From: Labrys okinawensis
Lineage (GTDB): Bacteria; Pseudomonadota; Alphaproteobacteria; Rhizobiales; Labraceae
Length of the DNA stretch: 64,000 nt
NCBI RefSeq assembly: GCF_002982075.1
Contig: NZ_PUEJ01000009.1
Location: 1-64,000, forward strand
Direction: 5' to 3'
The notes under the pieces are model-generated. The model made no database searches. It saw nothing but the letters and a program-made list of their open reading frames with translations, and had not been told where the DNA came from. Positions 23,055 to 32,570 of the stretch are shown in pieces (position 1 is the first letter of the stretch; every line of letters starts with the position of its first letter). Made by a program: the position numbers and the translations under genes.

Positions 23055-25668
23055 TCACAATCCTTCCCGGCACCACGATGATCTTTTTGGGAGCGCGCCC
23101 TTCCAGCACGCGCTGGACGGTTTCGTTCGCCAGTGTGGCAGCTTCGACTTCCTTTGGCGATGCCGTTTTCGGCACCGTAAGATCGGCCCGCTTCTTGCCG
23201 TTGAACTGCACCGGCAGGGTGACGGTGTCGTCCTCCAGCAGAGCGGGATCGGCCACCGGCCAGGGGGCCTGAGCCACCAGGCCCTGACAGCCCAGCACGC
23301 TCCAGCATTCCTCGGCCAGATGGGGCATCATCGGCGCGATCAGCTGCACCAGCATGACCCCGGCTTCCTTCAGCGCGGCGGCGAGATTGGCAGGCACCGC
23401 CTCGCCGCTCTTGCAGCCGTCCAGCGCACGCCCGAGGCTGTTCACCAGCGTGTAGATATGCGCCACGCAGCGGTTGAAGCCGAGGCGTTCGATGTCGCCT
23501 TCGACGGCTGCCAGGGCCCGGTGTGCCGCCTTGCGCACGGCGAGGACGTCGTCCTCGCTTGCGGCGGGGCCCGCGGCAGCGGCCGCATGTGCGGCGATCT
23601 CGTTGACGATGCGCCAGATGCGCTGCACGAAGCGGCCGGCGCCCTGGACGCCGTCCTCGGTCCAGATCACGTCGCGCTCGGGCGGCGAGTCCGACAGCAT
23701 GAACCAGCGGGCGGTGTCGGCGCCATAGTCGGCGATGATGTCGTCGGGGTCGACGACATTCTTCTTCGACTTCGACATCTTCTCGATCGAGCCGATCTCG
23801 ACGGGCTCGCCCGTGCGGTTGTTGAAGGCGCGGCGCTCGGCGCCGTCGCCCTCGATGCGCACGTCGGCCGGCACCACCCATTCGCCGTTACCAGCGCGAT
23901 AGGTCTCGTGCACCACCATGCCCTGGGTGAACAGGCCCTTGAAGGGCTCGTCCAGGCCGACATGGCCGGTCTTCTTCATGGCGCGCACGAAGAAGCGGCT
24001 ATAGAGCAGATGCAGGATGGCGTGCTCGATGCCGCCGATATACTGGTCGACCGGCAGCCAGGCATCGGCTTCCTTGCGCACCGTCGGCGCCGTCTCGATC
24101 CACGGATCGGTGAAGCGCGCGAAATACCAGGAAGAATCGACGAAGGTGTCCATCGTGTCCGTCTCGCGGCGCGCAGGCTTGCCGCATTGCGGGCAGTCGA
24201 CATGGCGCCAGGTCGGATGATGGTCGAGCGGATTGCCGGGCCGATCGAAGGTGACGTCGTCGGGCAGCCGGACTGGCAGGTCCTTCTTGGGCACCGGCAC
24301 CACCCCGCAGACCTCGCAATGGATCACCGGGATCGGGCAGCCCCAATAACGCTGGCGCGAGATACCCCAGTCTCGCAGGCGGAAATTGACCTTGCGCTCG
24401 GCCACGGGCGCATTGCCGCGCGTCCGGCCTTCCAGTCGGCGGGCCACTTCTTCCTTGGCCTGCTCGATGGTCATGCCGTCGAGGAAACGCGAATTGATCA
24501 TCCGCCCTTCGCCGTCATAGGCGGTGTCGGTGATCACGAAGCTGGCCGGATCCTGGTCGGGCGGACACACCACCGGCGTATTGCCCAGGCCATAGGCATT
24601 GACGAAGTCGAGGTCGCGCTGGTCATGGGCCGGGCAGCCGAAGATGGCGCCCGTGCCGTAGTCCATCAGCACGAAATTGGCGACGTAAACAGGCAGCTTC
24701 CAGTCCGGGTCGAAGGGGTGCACGGCACGGATGCCGGTGTCGAAGCCCTTCTTCTCGGCTGTTTCGATCACGGCTGCCGAGGTGCCCGTGCGCCTGACCT
24801 CCTCGATGAAGGCAGCCAGGTCCGGATCGTTCGCGGCGGCAGCCTTGGCGAGCGGGTGATCGGCCGCAATCGCCATGAACTTGGCGCCGAACAGCGTGTC
24901 GGGGCGGGTGGTGTAGATCAGCAGTTCGTTCTCGCCCTGCGGCGCCGTGGCCGCGTCGAGTTCGAAGCGCACCTGCAGGCCTTCGGAGCGGCCGATCCAG
25001 TTCTTCTGCATCAGCCGGACTTTCTCCGGCCAGCGATCCAGCGTGTCCAGCGCCGAGAGCAGGTCTTGCGAATAGTCGGTGATCTTGAAGAACCACTGGG
25101 TCAGCTCGCGCTGCTCGACCAGGGCGCCCGAGCGCCAGCCGCGGCCGTCGATCACCTGCTCATTGGCCAGCACCGTATGGTCGACCGGATCCCAATTGAC
25201 CTTGGAAACCTTGCGCTCGACCAGGCCCGCCGCCAGGAAGTCCAGGAACATCGCCTGCTGGTGGCGATAATAGGAGGGATCGCAGGTCGCGATCTCGCGA
25301 CTCCAATCCAGCGACAGGCCCATCGATTTGAGCTGGCCGCGCATGGTGTCGATATTGGCATAGGTCCATTTGGCCGGATGCGTCTTGTTCTGCATCGCGG
25401 CATTCTCGGCCGGCATGCCGAAGGCGTCCCAGCCCATCGGGTGCAGCACGTTGAAGCCCTTGGCCCGGCGATAGCGCGCCACCACGTCGCCCATGGTGTA
25501 GTTGCGCACATGGCCCATATGGATGCGCCCGGAGGGATAGGGGAACATCTCGAGCACGTAGTAGCGCGGACGCGGATCCTCATTCCTGGTTTCGAAGATC
25601 GCCTGGTCGGCCCAGATCTTCTGCCATCTGGGCTCGGCGTCGCGGGCGTTATAGCGCTCGGTGGTCAT
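23041..25668 (-). CDS. leuS: Leucine-tRNA ligase
   Basis: An 875-residue class I aminoacyl-tRNA synthetase. The HIGH-type motif is HMGH at 50-53 in PYPSGRIHMGHVRNYTMGD. The CP1 editing domain spans roughly 220-410 (YTTRPDTLFGAKFMAIAADHPLA). A zinc-type segment has CEVCGVVPVP and CPQCGKPA cysteines, and the KMSKS loop is KMSKSKKN. The C-terminal anticodon and tRNA-binding domain ends RIVNVVV. Length and motifs are normal. Confidence 0.97.
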   Translation of the reverse strand: MTTERYNARDAEPRWQKIWADQAIFETRNEDPRPRYYVLEMFPYPSGRIHMGHVRNYTMGDVVARYRRAKGFNVLHPMGWDAFGMPAENAAMQNKTHPAKWTYANIDTMRGQLKSMGLSLDWSREIATCDPSYYRHQQAMFLDFLAAGLVERKVSKVNWDPVDHTVLANEQVIDGRGWRSGALVEQRELTQWFFKITDYSQDLLSALDTLDRWPEKVRLMQKNWIGRSEGLQVRFELDAATAPQGENELLIYTTRPDTLFGAKFMAIAADHPLAKAAAANDPDLAAFIEEVRRTGTSAAVIETAEKKGFDTGIRAVHPFDPDWKLPVYVANFVLMDYGTGAIFGCPAHDQRDLDFVNAYGLGNTPVVCPPDQDPASFVITDTAYDGEGRMINSRFLDGMTIEQAKEEVARRLEGRTRGNAPVAERKVNFRLRDWGISRQRYWGCPIPVIHCEVCGVVPVPKKDLPVRLPDDVTFDRPGNPLDHHPTWRHVDCPQCGKPARRETDTMDTFVDSSWYFARFTDPWIETAPTVRKEADAWLPVDQYIGGIEHAILHLLYSRFFVRAMKKTGHVGLDEPFKGLFTQGMVVHETYRAGNGEWVVPADVRIEGDGAERRAFNNRTGEPVEIGSIEKMSKSKKNVVDPDDIIADYGADTARWFMLSDSPPERDVIWTEDGVQGAGRFVQRIWRIVNEIAAHAAAAAGPAASEDDVLAVRKAAHRALAAVEGDIERLGFNRCVAHIYTLVNSLGRALDGCKSGEAVPANLAAALKEAGVMLVQLIAPMMPHLAEECWSVLGCQGLVAQAPWPVADPALLEDDTVTLPVQFNGKKRADLTVPKTASPKEVEAATLANETVQRVLEGRAPKKIIVVPGRIVNVVV

Positions 25669-25938
25669 GGGGAAGGGAACTCAGCGTTGAGACGTCACTC
25701 AATGAGTGACATTGGAAGCGCCGCTTTTAGCGGGCGTGGCGGTGCAAAGCTAGCCTCGTCTCCTTTCCAAGGCCTGAAGATGACCGGTTTTTCGCGGGCG
25801 AAACGGCCGAAACCCGGTGTGCCGGTCTCCAGACCGGCATTCGTGTCGGCCAGCGCGCCGTTTCCAGGTGTGCCGGTCCGGAGACCGGCACTGCAGCGTT
25901 AGGCCTGGGCCCGTCAAATGTCGTAAGGCGGCCCGCGC
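25669..25938. repeat. Intergenic region with two TGCCGGTCT hairpin repeats
   Basis: The 270-bp gap between the leuS start and the nucleoside hydrolase stop holds two 20-bp palindromic hairpins at 25820-25839 and 25871-25890 (arms TGCCGGTCTC or TGCCGGTCCG with matching complements). They are the same family as the one at 3531-3552. The leuS promoter must lie in the left part, but no clear boxes are seen. Confidence 0.55.
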
Positions 25939-27030
25939 CTAGGGTGCCGGCTTGACCGGCACAGGACGGGTCAGGAGATCGACGTAGAAATCGAAGAAGC
26001 GCTTGTTGTCGAACTGCTTGACGACTTTCACCTTCTGCAGGAGGTCCGTCGGTTGTTTCTGCCAATAGCCGAGCGTGCGGCCATAGCCCGGTCCGAACGC
26101 CACGTCGACGTCGATATAGAGATCCTCGACCTTGGTGGCAAAGCCGGGATCGACCAGATAGGCGAGGGCGAGCGTGTCGAACACGCTGGCCTTGGCCTTG
26201 CTATCCTTGGCGAATTTCTTGGCCATCCAGCTGTCCCGGAAGAGTTTCTGGATCGGGCCGTCGCCCGCGGTGAGGCGATCGAACTCGGGCTTGGCGATCT
26301 GGGTGATGTCGGTGACATCGAGGGGAATGAGGGCTTGCTCGATCGGCTCGCGCATGACGATGCGGGCGGCTTCCGGATCGATCCAGACATTCATCTCGGC
26401 GGCGGGCGTGGTGTTGCCCTTCACGTCGACCGCGCCGGCCATGTAGACGATGCGCTTGATCAAAGGCACGATTTCCGGGTTCTTGCGGATCGCCAGGGCG
26501 ATGTTGGTGGCCGGGCCGATCACCAGCAAAGAGACCTCGTGCGGATTGGCCTTGACCGTATCCACGATGAAGTCGACGGCGTCTTCCTTGCGCGGCTTGG
26601 CCTTACTGGCGAAGCCATCCGGCGGCGCGATCAAGTCTTCATCCCTCGGCTGCGGGCGATGGAACGAGGTCTTGTAGCTCTCCCCGAAGCCGAACAGGGC
26701 CCGTTCATGCTCGAAGCTCCTGGGGTCGTGGACGAGAGGCAGGTTCGCGCCGGCATAGACGCCGACCCTGTCCTCGATGCCCAGGCGCTCGACGGCGCGC
26801 AAGGCATCCGCGACTTCCTGTTTCAGCCAGTCATTGCCGGTGACCACGGTGATGCCCAGAAGGTCGATCGCCTTGTCCTTCTGCAGCTGGGCCGCCATGA
26901 TCAGCACCTGGCCGTCATCGCCAATCGTCGAGAAATCCGTGTCGAGAATGACTTTCTCCGGCGCCGCATTGGCGGGCGAAGCCAGGAACGCGCCCGCGGC
27001 CAGCAGGACGGCCGCCATCAATCGTTTCAT
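25939..27030 (-). CDS. Exported nucleoside hydrolase
   Basis: A 363-residue inosine/uridine-preferring nucleoside hydrolase family protein, which cleaves N-glycosidic bonds of ribonucleosides. The aspartate cluster near the mature N-terminus reads ILDTDFSTIGDDGQ (the DTDxxxDD motif, partly altered). Residues 1-22 (MKRLMAAVLLAAGAFLASPANA) form a signal peptide, so it acts in the periplasm. VSLLVIGPATNIALAI and YMAGAVDVKGNTTPAAEMNVWIDPEAA are family segments. The ATG at 27030 follows GGAGAGGAAA. The gene diverges from the VWA-domain gene across 271 bp in which nothing else is recognised. Confidence 0.85.
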   Translation of the reverse strand: MKRLMAAVLLAAGAFLASPANAAPEKVILDTDFSTIGDDGQVLIMAAQLQKDKAIDLLGITVVTGNDWLKQEVADALRAVERLGIEDRVGVYAGANLPLVHDPRSFEHERALFGFGESYKTSFHRPQPRDEDLIAPPDGFASKAKPRKEDAVDFIVDTVKANPHEVSLLVIGPATNIALAIRKNPEIVPLIKRIVYMAGAVDVKGNTTPAAEMNVWIDPEAARIVMREPIEQALIPLDVTDITQIAKPEFDRLTAGDGPIQKLFRDSWMAKKFAKDSKAKASVFDTLALAYLVDPGFATKVEDLYIDVDVAFGPGYGRTLGYWQKQPTDLLQKVKVVKQFDNKRFFDFYVDLLTRPVPVKPAP

Positions 27031-27301
27031 CGAAAATTTCCTCTCCTCAATGTCTGGCCTCGCCTGAAGAATGGCGGGCCATGCCGCTCGAGCGGCGGCG
27101 AGCCCACCTTCGAACCTGTGACAGGGGATGGCAAGCCGGCATGCGCCAAACCGGGCCGGCGCGGTGTGTTCCGTGCGAAACAGAAGATGGGCGGACGGGT
27201 GCTTCGCCGTGCTTGCGCCACAGCCATAGCCCGACTTTGCCATCATCGGCGGGGAGCTTGGCGTATCGCGACTCGATTGTAGAACGCCCGGGAGATACGC
27301 C

Positions 27302-28420
27302 GTGAAATCCGCTCTTCGCCTCGCTTTTGCGACGGCCAGCCTGCTGGCGCTCGCCGCGCCGATCCTGCCTGCCCAAGCGGCCTCGGAGCCGCAGCCGCGC
27401 CCGCGCGTCGAGGTTGCCTTCGTGCTCGACACCACCGGCTCGATGGCGAGCCTGATCGATGGCGCCAAGCGCAAGATCTGGTCGATCGCCAACGCCATCG
27501 TCGATGCCAATCCGGACGCCGAGATCCGCATGGCCCTGATCGGCTATCGCGACCGCGGCGATGCCTATGTCACCGACGTCCATGCCCTCACCGGCGACAT
27601 CCAGGGGCTTTATGGCGATCTGGTTCAATACACCGCCGATGGCGGCGGCGACACGCCCGAATCCGTGAACGAAGCGTTGGACAAGGCTGTCCGCAGCCTG
27701 CAATGGGACAGCGGCGGACAGACCCGCAAAATCATCTTCCTGGTGGGAGATGCGCCGCCGCACATGGATTATCCGAACGCGCCGCGTTATCCCGAAGTCG
27801 TCAAGGCGGCCGTGGCCAAGGGCATCGTGGTCAACACGGTCCAGGCCGGCGATGCCGGCGACACCCGCCAGATCTGGCAGGACATCGCCCGCCGCGGCAA
27901 TGGCCGCTATTTGCCGATCCCCCAGGATGGCGGGCAGATCGTCGAAATCCCCACTCCCTATGACGAGGACATCCTGCAGCTGCAGCAATCGCTCGACGAC
28001 ACCGTGCTGCCCTATGGCGATGGCGAAAGGCAGCAGGCCGTCCGCAACAAGATGGACCTGCGCAAGCAGGCTCCGGCACCGGCGCAGGTCGACAATTCCA
28101 GCTTCTACAGCAAGAAGGCCGGGCCCAAGGAGGTCGTGACCGGCGAGGGGGATCTCACCGCCGACATCGCCAATGGCCGCCAGAGCCTCGACAAGGTTGC
28201 CCTTTCAGCGCTGCCCAAGGTGCTGCAAGGCAAGTCCGAGGCCGAGCGCAAGGCCTATGTCGAAGAACAGCTCGCCAAGCGAAAGGGGCTGCAGGAGAAG
28301 CTCGCCGAGATCAATCGCAAGCGTGATGCCTTCGTGGCGGCCGAGCGCGCCAAAGCGGGGAGAAAGACAGCCGATTCCTTCGATTCGGCCGTGCAGGAAA
28401 CGCTCAAGCAGCAGCTTTGA
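27302..28420 (+). CDS. Exported VWA-domain protein
   Basis: A 372-residue protein starting with GTG (27302), preceded by GGGAGA. Residues 1-27 are a signal peptide (LLALAAPILPAQA-A). The von Willebrand factor A domain occupies about 37-235 with the MIDAS metal site DTTGSM (43-48) and IIFLVGDAPPHMDY. The C-terminal third is charged and helix-rich (KSEAERKAYVEEQLAKRKGLQEKLAEINRKRDAF), probably coiled coil. VWA proteins bind protein partners; the partner here is unknown. It diverges from the nucleoside hydrolase. Confidence 0.8.
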   Translation: MKSALRLAFATASLLALAAPILPAQAASEPQPRPRVEVAFVLDTTGSMASLIDGAKRKIWSIANAIVDANPDAEIRMALIGYRDRGDAYVTDVHALTGDIQGLYGDLVQYTADGGGDTPESVNEALDKAVRSLQWDSGGQTRKIIFLVGDAPPHMDYPNAPRYPEVVKAAVAKGIVVNTVQAGDAGDTRQIWQDIARRGNGRYLPIPQDGGQIVEIPTPYDEDILQLQQSLDDTVLPYGDGERQQAVRNKMDLRKQAPAPAQVDNSSFYSKKAGPKEVVTGEGDLTADIANGRQSLDKVALSALPKVLQGKSEAERKAYVEEQLAKRKGLQEKLAEINRKRDAFVAAERAKAGRKTADSFDSAVQETLKQQL

Positions 28421-28458
28421 GGCGGCCTAGGTTCGGCCGTGGACACATGAATTGAATT

Positions 28459-28484
28459 GGCCCGGCTATTGTCATTGCCGGGCC
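28459..28484. terminator. Hairpin between convergent genes
   Basis: A perfect 8-bp stem GGCCCGGC / GCCGGGCC with a 10-nt loop in the 170-bp gap between the convergent VWA gene and the exported-protein gene at 28591. No T-run on either side. Possibly a shared transcript end. Confidence 0.4.
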
Positions 28485-28590
28485 TGGCCCAGATATCCGC
28501 CCCCTTTTCGGATAATGAAGGCGGCGGCGCTGGATGCCCGGGGCAGGCCGGGCATGCAAGGGCGGTGCTTCAGTTACTTCCAGGCAATGC

Positions 28591-29400
28591 TTACGGCGCC
28601 TTCTTGGCTGCCAGCCCGATCAGGCTCTGGAAGGCAGCGGCAGTGGCGTGGCCGTCGGCCCTGGCCTTGACCAGTAGCTTGTCCTGGTCCTGGGCGAACA
28701 CGGCCTGCTGGATCTTGACGTCGAGGCCCGGTATCGCCGGCACGGAGGCCCGGGCCTTGTCCTCGTCGAGAGCCTTGGCCACGGCGACAGTGAAGCGCTG
28801 GTTGAGATTGCCGAGCAGGGCTGTCGCGATCTCCGTGATCTCGGGATCGCCGGTCTTGATCGTGGCTTCTCCCTTCACCCGCAGGGCGACCTGGCGCGGC
28901 GTCGGAATGTAGAGCTCGACAGGGATGGTGATGGCGATCCTGTCGGTGGCGATCTTGGTCTTGATCTTCTGCCCCAGCACCTTGGCGCAGCCCCAGGCCG
29001 TCACCTTGCCTGCGACGTCGATCACCGCCGTCTCGCCTTCGGCCCGAATATGGGCGCTGTCGATGGAGTTGACCACGAGATTGGGGCCCTTGCGGGCGCA
29101 GGCATCCTCGGGAAACGGTAATTTGCGGGCGATCGCCAGGGCATTGTCCTGCAGCGATTTCAGGTCGCCGGTGACGGCAAGGTCGAGGCTGACGCCGTCG
29201 CTCTCGTTCTTGCTGTCGAGGGAGGCCTGGATCGGAATGTCGAGTGGGATGCCGAAGACCGGCACGGATATCGTGGTCGGGCCGATATCGACGGCGGAAG
29301 CGGCCTGACCCATGCCGCAGATCAGGAGCGCCGCCAGGGTGCTTCGTGCCAAGATATGCCGTCTTGCCAAGATCGATTTGGCCGCCTCGAACCGCGTCAT
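28591..29400 (-). CDS. Exported protein of unknown function
   Basis: A 269-residue protein not assigned to a named family. The N-terminus has arginine-rich residues then a hydrophobic stretch (STLAALLICGMGQAASA) that reads as a signal peptide of about 36 residues. The mature part is beta-rich with alternating hydrophobic residues (VDIGPTTISVPVFGIPLDIPIQA; TAVIDVAGKVTAWGCAKVLGQKIKTKIATDRIAITIPVELYIPTPRQVALRV), suggesting a lipid-binding or DUF4403-like beta fold, which is a guess. Two cysteines (in DACARKG and WGCAK) could form a disulfide. The ATG at 29400 follows GGAGGG. Confidence 0.65.
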   Translation of the reverse strand: MTRFEAAKSILARRHILARSTLAALLICGMGQAASAVDIGPTTISVPVFGIPLDIPIQASLDSKNESDGVSLDLAVTGDLKSLQDNALAIARKLPFPEDACARKGPNLVVNSIDSAHIRAEGETAVIDVAGKVTAWGCAKVLGQKIKTKIATDRIAITIPVELYIPTPRQVALRVKGEATIKTGDPEITEIATALLGNLNQRFTVAVAKALDEDKARASVPAIPGLDVKIQQAVFAQDQDKLLVKARADGHATAAAFQSLIGLAAKKAP

Positions 29401-29542
29401 CGGCCTGCCCTCCCTACGCAACCCTCATCCATGGATGCAGGGCTTTTAGCACGGCCCGGCGAGGTTCCGGTAGCCATGGCCCGCCTGTCCTATTATGTCG
29501 GAGGCCTGTTTCGCCCTTTCGCCATTCTCTGGAAGTCATGCC

Positions 29543-30205
29543 ATGTCCGATGCTCCAGCCCGCCTTGCAGAGGTTCGCCTTGCCATTGCCCGCGCTGAAG
29601 CCGATGCGCTGCGCCCCGCCGGCTCGGTGACCCTGGTCGCCGTTTCCAAGACCTTCGGGCCGGAAGCGATCGAGCCCGTGCTTGCCGCGGGCCAGCGGGT
29701 CTTTGGTGAGAACCGCGTGCAGGAGGCGCAGGGCAAATGGCCTGATCTCAAGGCTGCCTATCCCGATGTCGAGCTGCACCTCATTGGCCCGCTACAGTCC
29801 AACAAGGCCAAGGAAGCGGTGGCCCTGTTCGACGTGATCCATACGGTCGATCGCCCCTCGGTGGCACAGGCACTCGCCAAGGAAATCGCCAGGCAAGGCA
29901 GGGCGCCGCGCCTGCTGGTGCAGGTCAACACCGGCGAGGAAGCCCAGAAGGCCGGTGTCGCCCCCCAGGAGGCCGACGCCTTCATTGCGGCCTGTCGGGA
30001 TGACTACGGCCTCGCCATCGACGGGCTGATGTGCATCCCCCCGTTCGAGCAGTCACCCGGGCCGCATTTCGCCCTGCTTGCCAAGATCGCCGCCCGCAAC
30101 GGGCTTTCGCTGCTCTCGATGGGCATGTCGAGCGATTTCGAGACGGCTATCGAGGTCGGCGCCACCCATGTGCGGGTGGGCAGCGCCATCTTCGGGACGC
30201 GCTGA
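29543..30205 (+). CDS. YggS-family pyridoxal phosphate homeostasis protein
   Basis: A 220-residue PLP-binding protein of the YggS/PROSC family, which has no known catalytic reaction but buffers vitamin B6 and affects amino-acid metabolism. The PLP lysine is K36 in LVAVSKTFG. HLIGPLQSNKAKEA, VQVNTGEEAQKAGV, MCIPP and SMGMSSDFETAIEVGATHVRVGSAIFG follow in the family order. The ATG at 29543 gives the normal N-terminus; an earlier in-frame codon would add 16 residues. Confidence 0.92.
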   Translation: MSDAPARLAEVRLAIARAEADALRPAGSVTLVAVSKTFGPEAIEPVLAAGQRVFGENRVQEAQGKWPDLKAAYPDVELHLIGPLQSNKAKEAVALFDVIHTVDRPSVAQALAKEIARQGRAPRLLVQVNTGEEAQKAGVAPQEADAFIAACRDDYGLAIDGLMCIPPFEQSPGPHFALLAKIAARNGLSLLSMGMSSDFETAIEVGATHVRVGSAIFGTR

Positions 30206-30231
30206 GCCCTTTTCCGGGCTTTTCGGGAAAT

Positions 30232-30360
30232 CGCGCATGTCATCCCCGGCGGAGCCTTTGGCTCCGGGAAGGGGACCCGGGGGGCCACGCATATATCCCT
30301 TTAACCCCTGGATTCCCTTTCCGCCGCTTGCAGCGGCGCCGGGAATGGCAGGTCCGACAT
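30232..30360. repeat. Imperfect palindromic intergenic sequence
   Basis: Between the convergent yggS-type and LprI-like genes lies GC-rich palindromic DNA (CCCCGGCGGAGCC / GGCTCCGGG, and CCGCCGCTTGCAGCGGCG near 30321-30338). It resembles a degenerate REP-type sequence; non-coding. Confidence 0.4.
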
Positions 30361-30409
30361 AGTCCGTTGATCTTATTGCGATAATGCTTCGTTGGGAGAT
30401 GTGGGACCG

Positions 30410-31267
30410 CTATTTCTTGCTGCCGTCGCTGGCAGGATCGGCGAGGGGATAGCTCTTGTCGGTCAGGCAGGCGCGCAGCCAGGGGCTGTCTTCATCTTCA
30501 CCGAGATCGGCGCTGATTTTGGATGGCGGCGTGCTCGTGCCGCTGGCATTGACGGTTGCGGCCGGCTGGAGGGTCCAACGCCGGTCGGCGGAGGGCTCGC
30601 CGCCGGGACAGGGGCTGTTGCCGTTCTCGTCGCCGCAGGTCGCGATGGTCTTGAGCTTGCCATCCACGACGTCGGCCACCGTCTGGGTCGTGTAGAGCGC
30701 ATTGGTGGCGAAGTCGGTCGTCACGGAGCAGACCCGGTCCTTGTTCTGGTAGCTGCGCGTTCCCAGGCAGGTGTAGATCTGCTCGTTGCCGCTCGGAAGA
30801 AAGTCGCAATCCGCCCGGTAGCCCGCGAAGGGGCCGCCGGTGAACTGGGCGTTGAACCGGCGCTGCTTGTTTGCGATCTCGATCAGGCGCGGCAGCTTGG
30901 GATCGGTCTTGGAGACGTCGGTCAGATCGGCGGTGCGCGCCTCGATCGCCGCGAGCAGATTGTTCCTAGGCGCTTCCGCGTCGGAATCGTCGGCGTTTTC
31001 CGCCCCGTCCTCCTGGTCGAGGCGAAGATCCCGCCGCGCCAGCCAGTGTTTCTGGCTCTCGATCAGCATGGCGCGGATCTCGGGATCCTGGCTGGCCTTC
31101 AGGATCCTGGCATAGGCAGCGCCCATGGCGGCGTCAGCCTGCCGCAACGCTTTGTCGGCGCAGATGCGACGTTCGATCGAGGTCGAGGCCTTCCTGCAAT
31201 CGATGGCGTGGGCGGGCAAGGCGTGGAATACGATGAGGGCGGCTATGCCGAAAGCCAGGCGTTTCAT
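30410..31267 (-). CDS. Exported LprI-like (DUF1311) protein
   Basis: A 285-residue secreted protein: signal peptide 1-21 (MKRLAFGIAALIVFHALPAHA), then an LprI/DUF1311-type domain with ID-CRKASTSIERRICADKALRQADAAMGAAYA and QKHWLARRD, the pattern found in lysozyme-inhibitor-like proteins. The C-terminal half (from about residue 120) is a separate region with cysteine pairs (ADCDFL, YTCLG, VCSV, ATCGDENGNSPC, RACL), probably disulfide-bonded and not recognised. The function in the periplasm is not known. Confidence 0.75.
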   Translation of the reverse strand: MKRLAFGIAALIVFHALPAHAIDCRKASTSIERRICADKALRQADAAMGAAYARILKASQDPEIRAMLIESQKHWLARRDLRLDQEDGAENADDSDAEAPRNNLLAAIEARTADLTDVSKTDPKLPRLIEIANKQRRFNAQFTGGPFAGYRADCDFLPSGNEQIYTCLGTRSYQNKDRVCSVTTDFATNALYTTQTVADVVDGKLKTIATCGDENGNSPCPGGEPSADRRWTLQPAATVNASGTSTPPSKISADLGEDEDSPWLRACLTDKSYPLADPASDGSKK

Positions 31268-31340
31268 TGCGGATGTTCCAGGGTAAGGACGAAGGAGGGG
31301 CAGCGGAATCGGGAGCAAAGCGGGCGGCAGAGCGCAGATG

Positions 31341-31784
31341 TCAGCGGCTGCTGCGCTTGTAGATGCCGTCTATCACGCTGCCCTCGCCGCCGCAGATGGC
31401 TGCCGCATCGGCGCCGCGAACCGTGATCGTGCCATTGCCGAGCGAGAAGGCGAAGCCGAGGCCGGGTTTGGCCGCTTCGCCCTCTTCGTCGAGGCCGGCC
31501 ACGATGTTGACCCGGGTAACCTTGCCGTCGAAGGCGCCGCCCGTGATCGAGCCCTCGGCAATGAAGCCGCAATCGGCAACCGTCGCCCCGCCGTTCGGAA
31601 CGCCGCCGATGGCGGCGCTTACCCGCCAATGCTCGCCGCTGCGCTTGACGACGAGCGTGGCTTCGCCGTTCTGCCGGCGGACATAGGTGCCGGCGGCGTC
31701 CTGAATGCTCATGGCCGCCGTCGCATCGGCGAAGGCCATGGCGGCAATCGCACAGCCGGCTGCGGCGAAAATGATCTGCTTCAT
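31341..31784 (-). CDS. Small exported protein of unknown function
   Basis: A 147-residue protein with a signal peptide (residues 1-23, MKQIIFAAAGCAIAAMAFADATA). The mature domain is beta-rich: AGTYVRRQNGEATLVVKRSGEHWRVSAAIGG and further short strands, with two cysteines (ADCGF, AICGG). No family recognised. AAGGA precedes the ATG. It lies 73 bp upstream of the LprI-like gene on the same strand; the two may form an operon of secreted proteins. Confidence 0.65.
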   Translation of the reverse strand: MKQIIFAAAGCAIAAMAFADATAAMSIQDAAGTYVRRQNGEATLVVKRSGEHWRVSAAIGGVPNGGATVADCGFIAEGSITGGAFDGKVTRVNIVAGLDEEGEAAKPGLGFAFSLGNGTITVRGADAAAICGGEGSVIDGIYKRSSR

Positions 31785-31835
31785 CAATAATCCTTGCTCT
31801 GAAATATCCCGCAGGCATCGCGCGGCGGACACTCG

Positions 31836-32426
31836 TCAGTCGATGATCATCACGGCATGGCGCGACAATCTCGGCAGCACCTTGCGGAACACCGCCGGCG
31901 CCACGGCGACGCAGCCGGCGGTCGGCGCGTTGTTCTCGCGCGAGACATGCCAGAAGATGGCGCTGCCCCGCCCTTTGACGATCGGCGCATCGTTCCAGCC
32001 GAGCGGCACGATCACGTCATAGAGCCGGTCGCCGCGCGTCAGCCTCTCCTCCGCGTTCTGGTCCAGGGGGCGCTGGATCAGCGTGTTGTAGCGCCGGTCG
32101 CAGACGTCGTCGCACCAGGCATCCTGCGGACGGATGGCGCGGAAGGCCAGCTGGCTGGGAATGCGGGGCGCGCGGTCCAGCCGCTGGAACAAGCCGCGGA
32201 GCGGCAGCGCGGCCCGGGGCGTGACGCCGTCCCCCTCGCGCTTGGTGGCCGCGACGCCGCTGCGGCCCAGCACGCAAGGGTAGGAAACCCCGCCCACCGT
32301 CAGGCGGCCGCGGCTGCGCGACAAGGGGGATGCCTGCACGCGAATGAGATCAATCTTGCGCTTCAAAGGCCGACTTCCAATTTTTTCACCGCAAATCCCT
32401 GTCGAAAGTGCAGTCCCGTGATTCAC
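31836..32426 (-). CDS. L,D-transpeptidase family protein
   Basis: Up to 196 residues. The C-terminal HVSRENNAPTAGCVAVA is the YkuD active-site signature with the catalytic histidine and cysteine; these enzymes make 3-3 peptidoglycan cross-links or attach proteins to the wall. VSYPCVLGRSGV near residue 46 matches the usual N-terminal strand of this subgroup. No signal peptide is seen, as in many short rhizobial members. The ATG at 32426 may be too early: a TTG at about residue 21 (LKRKIDLIRV) would give a more typical N-terminus. Confidence 0.8.
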   Translation of the reverse strand: MNHGTALSTGICGEKIGSRPLKRKIDLIRVQASPLSRSRGRLTVGGVSYPCVLGRSGVAATKREGDGVTPRAALPLRGLFQRLDRAPRIPSQLAFRAIRPQDAWCDDVCDRRYNTLIQRPLDQNAEERLTRGDRLYDVIVPLGWNDAPIVKGRGSAIFWHVSRENNAPTAGCVAVAPAVFRKVLPRLSRHAVMIID

Positions 32427-32457
32427 AAATCATGGCGCACGCCGTCATAATGCGATA

Positions 32458-32570
32458 GAGCGCTAGGGCGTTTTGCGATTTGTCGGAACCACCAAGATTC
32501 GCAAGGGCGCGTCAAGACAAAGAGCTGGAGCAAGGGCGGTTTCCTCAAAGCGCGCCTTGCTTTGGTATTC
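32458..32570 (+). repeat. Dispersed double-hairpin repeat, copy H
   Basis: A degenerate copy of the eight-member family: GGGCGTTTTGCGATTTG...AGATTCGCAAGGGCGCGTC, then GAGCTGGAGCAAGG...AAAGCGCGCCTTGC. It lies between the L,D-transpeptidase start and the response-regulator gene, so it may overlap both promoters. Confidence 0.6.

Noticed and set aside
22843..25902. Long plus-strand frame opposite leuS
   Set aside because: Complement of leuS; runs into the hairpin repeats downstream and has no family match.
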